Shown one piece after another: positions 56,936-64,000 of a DNA stretch of 64,000 bases. How positions within the stretch are numbered: position 1 is the stretch's first letter; the number at the start of each line of letters is the position of its first letter. Location of the stretch: the NCBI GenBank assembly GCA_003342895.1, contig PTFA01000035.1:2190837-2254836 (forward strand), in the 5' to 3' direction. Source of the stretch: Casuarius casuarius. Its lineage: Eukaryota > Chordata > Aves > Casuariiformes > Casuariidae. Below the pieces are notes generated by a model. The model was not told where the DNA came from. It saw only the letters and a list, made by a program, of their open reading frames with translations, and did no database searches. A program made the translations under genes and the position numbers.

Positions 56936-59900
56936 CAGACATGAAATAAAAATAAAGAGCCAGCCTGCGCTACCCAGGTTGCTCCTGATTTGACAGATGC
57001 CCTTGATGGCCCCTCTGAACCACCCCTTTTCCCAGCTGAAGTGTCCCAGCTGACTCTGCTGTTCCCCACTCTGTGATGTTTCAAGTCTTAATCTGGAGAT
57101 TTTGGTTTCTTACCTGACTTAATACAGATTTTAGAAAAAGTTCATTGCTCACTGAGGACATTGGGTGGCACTGTGTGGCTGTCAGTGAAGCCCCAAAGAA
57201 ACTCCAGTTAGGAGCAAGGGTACAGGAAGTTAATACATGGAGCTGCTGGTAAAAGCTTAACTGCTTTTGTGGCCTAGTGGCCTAGTTAGGGGATATTGAT
57301 AAACAGTGACAGACACTATGACTCTGTCACCTGGTGAGGACCACTGCCTGTCAACTCTGTTGCCTAACATGCAATTTTTAAGCCTAAACCAGATTTTGAA
57401 TTCCTTTGCTCATAAATTATGAGAGAAAAAAAAATCTTCTGGCCTGAATCGTTAGGCTAGATGGTGCTGCTGGAGAAACATAAAGGTTCCAGAGTAAAGC
57501 ATAAAGATTAAAGAGTATTCTTTCTTTCTTGTTCACAGTTCCAATGCAGGTCTGTCTAAGATTCACGGTGTCCTACAGTGACCCTAAATATATAGGTTTA
57601 CTTTTATTATGTTAGTGCCATTAATGTTTCAAATTTAGGCTGGCATTTCCCTCCCTGTAAGCAGATTTGTGCACCAGTATGGAGCACGGATGATGTGTAA
57701 AGGAAACGCACATTTCATTCTCCTACTACCACGATCCTCAATGAATGTTGTTCACAGCTAATCCTGAAAGTCAGGGTGGACATTTGAAAAAAAATGCGAG
57801 AGTTTGTTGTTCCAAATCAAATACACTTTACATGTATTTTTCTAGGATTTTGCTGAAGTCAGACTTCCTTTGTTTGCTAAAAAGTGCAAGCAAAGTATTT
57901 CACAGGCCAGATTTTCATTGTCAAATAGATTACATTTTTGCTATGTTACCATTAATGTCACTGAAAATAAGTTCCTATCCAAAACAACAGTATAAACAGT
58001 TACCAACAAGTATTTTAGTTTATTGAGAAGGCTCTGTTTAGTTTATTGAGGCTTTGGCCTCTCAACTAATTACAAAATATTCAGCAAATATTTGAATTTA
58101 TTACTTATCTTATTCCTGAGAATTAGTGCAAATCTTTGTTTAACAAATGGAGTTCACTGCTCTTGCCCTCAAGGTAAAGTATACATTGCAATATCTTTTT
58201 TGCAGATAATCTAAAACCCAGCCTTTTCTAAATGGATCAACAGTTGAAGATGATCTCTGTAAATCAGTAAAGAGAGAGAATTTGCAGTGTTGCATCTAAT
58301 GCCCCCAAATAAGGCACAAATCATCCAAAGCTTAATACTGATGTTTAACTGTTCCCAACATATTGTTTGTTATTTTTAGCACGTTTAATAGTTTTCTAGT
58401 ATTTTCAGGTATAGCATCATATGCTCAAGTGAGAAACCTTGACTACGATGAAGCAAGAAAATAATCTTCTGTAATCATGGACTGTATTGGTTTTGTTCCT
58501 TTATATTACATTTCTGTTGGTTTTAGAGATATGTTCTCTCCTAATTCCTCAACATTTGAATGAAGTCTAAATAACATCTAAAATGTTATTTCATGTGAAA
58601 GCAAGTGTTAAAAGGAAGACTATATGATTTTAAAAAATAAAACCATCAAACCATTATCCAAACCATCGAACAGCTGACTCATGGACCTGAGGTATTTTCA
58701 AAAATAGTTAAATGATAGGGCACCTGGATTTTTGGCCTTTTTAGTTGTTAAATACTTTTGAAAATTTGTCTGTAATTACATTTGTAATCAAAATAAGAAC
58801 AGTGTATTGAAGTAATGAAGCCATATAAAAACTGTTATTCTTTGCAGAAATCAAAGGTGTTTCTTCAGAGTCTTTTCATGGCTGTATTATGTAGAAAAAG
58901 TGCTGGAAAAAATAACCACGAGAACATTAGACAGAACTCAAATGACATTAGCAATCATGCATCAGTGTGGTTTCCCTGTGCAGATTTAAAAATACATAAT
59001 ATCCCATCCTTATTTAAGAGTACATTCTAGTGGGTGCAAAGAATACATTCTGGTGGGAAGCGGAAAGAAGTAGGAAGCCTCTCGTGTGCAAAGCAAGTGA
59101 GAGCTGGTTGTTGCTGACTCAGGAGTTCCCTGGGCCTTTCACTCCCAGAAGTGTGAGGAAGCATGTTGGCTGGGGAGAGAGGACTATCGAATTGCAAAAA
59201 TGTTGCCCTGTACTTTTCGACCAAAATTTAAATACTGAAAGAGAAAGAGAAAGATGACATACAAAACTGTTTTGGTTTTTTTTTCGTTTTAACTTTTCTA
59301 TTTGTTTGTAAAGCGGTTGGTTTTCTAGTGCACTAGCAGCGTAATTTCAATACTACACAGGTCTTTAATCGTCTCTGTTTCTCATCCCGATTCATCCTGA
59401 CTCACTCACTGGCTGGCCTGGCAAAAGAGACTGCGCACACCAATCTATATAGCTTATTAGTAGTACAACCAGCAGTGATGTATATTGGTGATGGGTTGCA
59501 AAGTAAAATAGGCATTTTTTTCAATATTTGCTTTTTTCAATATTTATTTTTGGTTTTTTTTTAATAAAAAAAATCACCTCTGAAGCACCTGAAAAAATGT
59601 GCAAATCCAAATGAAGTCCACTGAGTTAACTGAAAGTTAACACTTTCAGCTAAAACAATAACAAAGCCCCACTGGAAATGTAAAAGTATCAGTCTAGCAT
59701 TTCTGAAATTGTATATGTTGATTGTTAAATTTGATTCATAAGGGCACATAAGTATGAGTCATAAATTTGGAAACAGTTGTTTTTCCAAGACAGCTGTAAG
59801 AATGCTCTGGTATTCAGAACTAATTTACAAATATAAACACATTTCTTTTCCTGTTTTGTATTTCCAATGAAAGATTTACTACGAATAATAGGAAGGTATT

Positions 59901-61924
59901 AGATAGTTTTCCAGTGGCTCTTTGACAAAAATTCACTAATTGAATTACCGCCGCATTTATATGGAGATATGGAGACAGAGAAGATGAGGGTGTATCTGAT
60001 GAATAAAATGCTATTCATCTATTGAGCTACATTAACAAGGCTCTTCTAAACAAATAATGATTCATCTTTACTATCTACTCAAAAAATAAGTTGAAAGAAA
60101 AAAGGTAAACTGAATTTGAGAACTCTTCCTTCTGTCTGTGCTACGTTAATCACTCTAATTTGTTAGCAAATCACCAAATAAACCTACCGGAAAGATAAAA
60201 TTGGTCATAAAATCAACACAGTCGAATTATGTTGGACACATAGCAGAGTACAACTGGATCTCTAGAACATTTGTTTTGGGTCAGCTATTTTGCAGCCAGG
60301 ACCAACCAAGAGAAAATGGTATGTAAGGCAGGAAAATGGCTACATAGACGTTCCACTAAGAATACATATTGTTTTCAACCTAATGAGAAAGTAGGAATAA
60401 ATTATTTCTAAATCATGCCAAGTGAAACCATAGAAAGAAAGAGAAGGAAGCAAAGATGTGGAAGGATTAATCACTCAAGGCTAAATCATGACCACGTAAT
60501 CAGCAAACAAACATTTCATGAGGTCTAAATATCTGTATCTCCTGCTAAGAAGTGCAAGAGCTTGCAGCCGGAAATACAGCTAGACAGCACTTATAAAGTA
60601 TACAGATATTTGCTAATCATTAAAGAAATGTTTCAGATTGATTCCTTTGTGAATGTAGATCTATAAACTGATCCTAGAAAGTTGCCTAATATAAGAAACT
60701 TGCTGAAAATTCAGTTTTCCAACTCCAAACCCATTTGTAGGCATAATGATCCTCTTGTTTTCCAAAACCAACCAGCCAATTATCTAGAACAACGAAACTC
60801 TAACAATGCTTTTTGTTACCTAAGATATTAATGACTTTAGTAAAAATTATTGCATTATACATTGAAATGATTTCATTACAACCATCATGAGGTTTTAATT
60901 CTAAGATGTTAGACATTTTATCTCAAGATTAACTAATAGCTATCACTGGCAGTACTGACTTTTACCATCTTTTCTGAATCCTGAAATTCCTGCCTAGGAA
61001 TGCAAGACCAAATTTTCTATGCTCTGTTGCCAAGTACAGTTCTGAAAGAGTCTCAAACCTATACGTACTGCTATTAGTGAAAAAAGGAAAGGGTATGTTC
61101 TGGATACTGTTAAGGGATAAAGGATACCTGGATTGTGTTACGTGCTTCACCTGTAGTGTCATGAACATTGTGTGCCCGTCTGTGCTCTTGAGTGCATGTT
61201 TGTGGTTGAAGTTTGCCCAATTATTTTGGGAAGTTCGTGCCAGTGACCTACTCACACTACATAATCTTATCTCATAGAAACTGGTGGTACACAGCTACTG
61301 AAATTGTGTCTCCAGGACCTTCTGGCCCCAGCAGCAGCATCACTCCAGCAGATGACCTCGGCCTTCAAAGCGGTAAAGCAAGCTCAAGCAATGTGTGAGC
61401 AGCAGTGGCAGGGAGATTCTCTCTAAGCCCAGTGGGACCTGATGGTCCTTTCCTGAGTCCATGTTAACAGCTCCAGTGAAACAGTGATAGAAAACACTAC
61501 AAGAGCAGGTTGACTTTTTACTCATTTTTATTTATTTCATCTTCTTTATGTAGGAAACAGAACCAAGATTTGGAAGCATAGACTTCTAGGGTCACCCCTT
61601 GGAAAGGATTTATGGCGGGCAGGCAGCTGACTCCTTGTCATCAGTACAGTCACTGCAAAGTTGATTCTCCCATTCACAGTGTTTCAGCTTCCACTTAAAT
61701 GTCCCATAAGTTTGAGTTTTAGCATCATAAATGCTTACGTATGATTCTGGCAGTGTGTGGTTGGATCCTCAGACATGACGGGAACTTTCCAGTTGGCCAA
61801 GTGAAAAGATGATATACCAGCCAGGAACTCTGCATGTTTCAGGACATAATTGTATCTAATTTCATAATAATATGATATCTAGCTTTTATACAATGCTTTT
61901 TTTTCTATGTATTTTAAATAGCTA

Positions 61925-62060
61925 GAAAAGGAAGCTGAAGATCAATACAGCTGTACAGAGGTGAAATCATTTGCTCATAATCACAAAGCCAGCCAGTAAC
62001 AGATCTAGTAGTGACGCTCAGCATTCCTGAGTCCCAGTCCCACCTTTCTTCTCATCATTT
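61925..62060 (+). repeat. MIR-like SINE relic
   Basis: GAGGTGAAATCATTTGCTCA, ATCACAAAGCCAGCCAGTAA and a GAGTCCCAGTCCCACC tail follow the MIR layout. It is the first of three such relics in 0.85 kb upstream of FGG. Confidence 0.6.
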
Positions 62061-62194
62061 TGGTCAACCATGCACTGAAGTCAAAAGCCTCAGTCAACAC
62101 TGCCCCATCACTTGTGATATTGCATAGGCACAAATGCAGGCTTTCTCTGAAGATGCTCTAACCTAAAGAGAAGATTTAGGTGCAGAACATGAGT

Positions 62195-62300
62195 AGAAAG
62201 ATATTAACACTGGTATTTTACAGAGAGTGCGCAGAAGCACGTACAGAAAATAATTTGCCCAGGATACAGTATGTAGCAGAGCAGGGAGCCTGTCACCAAT
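62195..62300 (+). repeat. MIR-like SINE relic
   Basis: ATTTTACAGAGAGTGCGCAG, TAATTTGCCCAGGATACAGT and GTAGCAGAGCAGGGA match the MIR core in order. It is the second of the three relics upstream of FGG. Confidence 0.55.
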
Positions 62301-62604
62301 CCTCTAGGTATATTGAATGAGGCAGAGTACAAATGTAAACTCAGAGTCAGCCTCTGCCCCCAGGGAGATAACAGTTTTATCTAGAAGCAGTATGTTTCTG
62401 CAAACACTGGTTCCAGACTTGTGGCAACTGGGAAGGAAACCTTTCTGATCCTGTGATACTGACAATGTTCATTCCCCGCAAGGAAGCTTTGAACAAAGTT
62501 GTTCAGATGGGCTCCTTGGGTTGAGGGGTGGAAAAGAGCCACTTTTTCACTGCCTGTGAGAAACACCATGGGCTTCTTTTTCCAGATGTGCCACTGCCCA
62601 GTGT

Positions 62605-62760
62605 CAGTTCATATCTTTCTCTGCCTCAGGTTGCTCTTTCTCTGCCTCAGTTTTGTCGTTTGCAAAATAGGGAGAATGATGGTCCCCTTGGCAAAGCATG
62701 TTGAGATCTGCTGAGGAAAAGTGCTACATAGCAGCAAAGTATTCTTTGTATTTATTAGGC
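62605..62760 (-). repeat. MIR-like SINE relic, reverse orientation
   Basis: CTCTGCCTCAGTTTTGTCG, then GCAAAATAGGGAGAATGATG and a later AGTGCTACATAGCAGC match the complementary MIR strand (CCTCAGTTTCC, TGTAAAATGGGGATAAT, AGTGCCTGGCAC). A 16-base piece, TCTTTCTCTGCCTCAG, is tandemly duplicated at 62,614 and 62,635. Confidence 0.65.
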
Positions 62761-62841
62761 TATTGATAGTTTGTTGATAGGTTAGTATTGAGAGTATATT
62801 GATAGTTTGGATAGATAGTATTTACTAGGCTATTGGTAGTT
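62748..62841 (+). repeat. Direct repeat near the FGG promoter
   Basis: A 24-base unit beginning GTATTTATTAGGCTATTG at 62,748-62,771 recurs at 62,818-62,841 with two mismatches. A partial TATTGATAGTTT copy lies between them at 62,797. The block ends about 440 bases before the FGG start codon. Confidence 0.75.
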
Positions 62842-63074
62842 CTCGCACATAATTCAGAGGGTTAGTGTGCCCTTGTGGTCATTAGATAAAACTTCCATCA
62901 GGCCCCATTCCAAAACCACGTGCGAGTTTTCTTACTCCCACGTTAGTGGAAGTGGTGTCTCCGTGCCCTGTTTCACCTTTCTGCCTGTCTTAAGACCACC
63001 TGGCTGGAACAGAGGTAAGGTGGGCGAGCGGGAAGCGGGATCTGAAAACGGGAGGAGGAGGACATGGGTGCAGA

Positions 63075-63083
63075 TTCCAGGAA
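63075..63083 (+). promoter_or_regulatory. FGG: STAT-type site (TTCCAGGAA) upstream of FGG
   Basis: A perfect TTCC-N-GGAA palindrome about 200 bases before the FGG start codon. Fibrinogen genes are known acute-phase genes induced by IL-6 through STAT3, so the site fits. Binding is inferred. Confidence 0.45.
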
Positions 63084-63183
63084 TTTACCTCAACCCCCCA
63101 GCCCGCCTCTTCCCGCCACCTCTCGGTGCCCGCCCCCAGCTCCAGCCTGCTCCGTTAAGCTGCTGCTCTGGTGTGCCGAGGAC

Positions 63184-63190
63184 CATAAAG
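63184..63190 (+). promoter_or_regulatory. FGG: TATA-like element upstream of FGG
   Basis: CATAAAG lies 94 bases before the FGG start codon, in a locally GC-rich stretch. A start site 25-30 bases further on would leave a 5' leader of about 60 bases, which is plausible for FGG. This rests on motif and position only. Confidence 0.4.
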
Positions 63191-63277
63191 GCGCTGCCCG
63201 GGGCAGGGGGTTGAACGTTTTCGGCTGCTGCCTGCACTTGCCCAGAGCAGCCAGCAGCGCACGGTAGGGTAGACGCA

Positions 63278-63349
63278 ATGGTGCTCAAGTTGGGCAGTTG
63301 GGCGCCTCTGGGGCCTCTCTTCTCACTGCTCTTTTCTACTAGCATGGCG
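63278..63349 (+). CDS. FGG: FGG exon 1, signal peptide
   Basis: 24 codons from ATG to GCG, then a GTAAGT donor at 63,350. A lysine near the start, a hydrophobic core (PLFSLLF) and a small-residue end (SMA) make a standard signal peptide, with cleavage expected right at the exon boundary before the tyrosine of exon 2. Confidence 0.95.
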
Positions 63350-64000
63350 GTAAGTGGAGATAGAGAGTGTTAGGAAACATGTCTGTGCCAAAAATGCTGT
63401 CAGAGAAAATTCACTGAAAATGATCTTCTTTCTTCTCTTCAGTACATCGCTACCAGAGAAAACTGCTGCATATTAGATGAGCGATTTGTAAGTATCTGAC
63501 TACTTTTCTTCTGTGTTAAGAGGCTAACTAACGCTTTGCTGCACTGGTTATTAACTAGCAGCATGCGTTTGTAGCTTTATTTGAGCCTCATTGTTATTTT
63601 CTGTACTTATAAATGCTCTGTGCTTTAAACTCATTATTAATAGTGGTTCGCATTTGTTAAAAATGCACAGGAGGTTGCACTGTTGATAAGAGCACGTATC
63701 CAGAAGTCACTAAAAGTAATAGCATGCACCATTTTCTTGTTATGTGTGTGTATATATATGTGTGAAACTAAATCATCCCTATAAATTCAAATACTGCAGA
63801 CAAAGTGGCAAATGCCTACCCTTTTTTGTCCACAATCATTTGTATAAACGGTGCCTGCAAGTTTTCCTGCCCAAATATTCTACTGGGGTTTTTTTCTCCT
63901 GAAACATTATCAACTATTGTTCTTTCCTCTTTAGGGTAGCTATTGCCCAACTACCTGTGGCATTGCAGATTTCTTTAATAAATACCATCTCACTATGGAT
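63278..64000 (+). CDS. FGG: Fibrinogen gamma chain, first three exons
   Basis: The joined exons encode a 24-residue signal peptide (MVLKLGSWAPLGPLFSLLFS then TSMA), then a mature N-terminus of the form YIATRENCCILDERFGSYC. This is fibrinogen gamma, the secreted liver protein that forms the hexameric clotting precursor with the alpha and beta chains. Cysteines at mature positions 8, 9, 19 and 23 are in the right places for the central disulfide knot (8 and 9 link the two half-molecules; 19 and 23 join neighbouring chains). The intron after the signal peptide and the one after ERF sit where the family has them. The coiled coil and C-terminal fibrinogen globe lie beyond the right edge. The start ATG at 63,278 was chosen because it opens a normal-length signal peptide. 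Confidence 0.97.
63443..63487 (+). CDS. FGG: FGG exon 2
   Basis: 45 bases, phase 0 to phase 0, with acceptor TTCAG before it and donor GTAAGT after. It encodes YIATRENCCILDERF, which carries the paired cysteines (mature residues 8 and 9) of the fibrinogen central nodule. Confidence 0.97.
63935..64000 (+). CDS. FGG: FGG exon 3, cut by window edge
   Basis: 22 codons after the acceptor TTTAG at 63,930-63,934. It begins GSYCPTTCGIADFFNKYH, with the two cysteines that join neighbouring chains in the disulfide ring before the coiled coil. It continues past the window. Confidence 0.97.

Larger units (their letters stand above)
55151..63074. other. Intergenic region between the two divergent genes
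   Basis: 7.9 kb between the CpG island and the FGG promoter. It holds simple repeats, a possible repeat relic at 56.7-56.9 kb and the MIR cluster at 61.9-62.8 kb. Short open frames here lack splice context and resemble no protein I know. Confidence 0.75.

Noticed and set aside
62867..63345. Open frames on both strands over the FGG promoter
   Set aside because: They overlap the TATA-like element and FGG exon 1 in wrong frames; GC-rich promoter sequence stays open by chance.
1..64000. CRISPR arrays, tRNA/rRNA genes, intact transposons or endogenous viral genes
   Set aside because: None seen on either strand; the only repeats are simple sequence and decayed SINE/LINE relics.

Overview
The window is vertebrate nuclear DNA: AT-rich, with multi-kilobase introns bounded by GT/AG sites, one GC-rich CpG island interrupted by an assembly gap, and old, decayed interspersed repeats (MIR-like SINE relics and one CR1-like fragment). 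The fibrinogen gamma N-terminus at the right edge is clearly amniote. Low recognisable repeat content and a possible CR1-like relic point to a sauropsid, most likely a bird, though a crocodilian or turtle is not excluded. No prokaryotic element, CRISPR array or intact transposon was seen.

Two protein-coding genes can be supported, arranged head to head. The first, on the minus strand, fills 1,235-54,326. I reconstructed 15 exons (1,438 coding bases, 479 codons) whose phases join without a break. The product is an AtuA-family (formerly DUF1446) protein, the family named after the bacterial acyclic terpene utilisation gene atuA. Its first codons fall in a run of 299 Ns inside the CpG island (54,327-54,625), and its 3' end lies beyond the left edge. 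The second gene, on the plus strand, is the start of fibrinogen gamma chain (FGG): signal-peptide exon 63,278-63,349, exon 2 at 63,443-63,487, exon 3 from 63,935 to the window end.

Layout: 1-1,234 is an AtuA-like intron; 1,235-54,326 alternates short exons with introns of 0.5-11.6 kb; 53.9-55.15 kb is the CpG-island promoter with the gap; 55.15-63.28 kb is intergenic, with a cluster of three MIR-like relics and short duplications just upstream of FGG; 63,278-64,000 is FGG. The genes are not known to work together: FGG encodes a secreted liver clotting protein, whereas the AtuA-like protein resembles a soluble enzyme-family protein of uncertain biochemistry.

The most notable items are the intact vertebrate AtuA-like gene beside FGG, competing splice sites around its exons 7 and 9 (one created by a perfect 19-bp tandem duplication of the donor), a cluster of five nuclear-receptor half-sites in intron 8, a miRNA-like fold-back in intron 11, and a STAT-type site just upstream of FGG.
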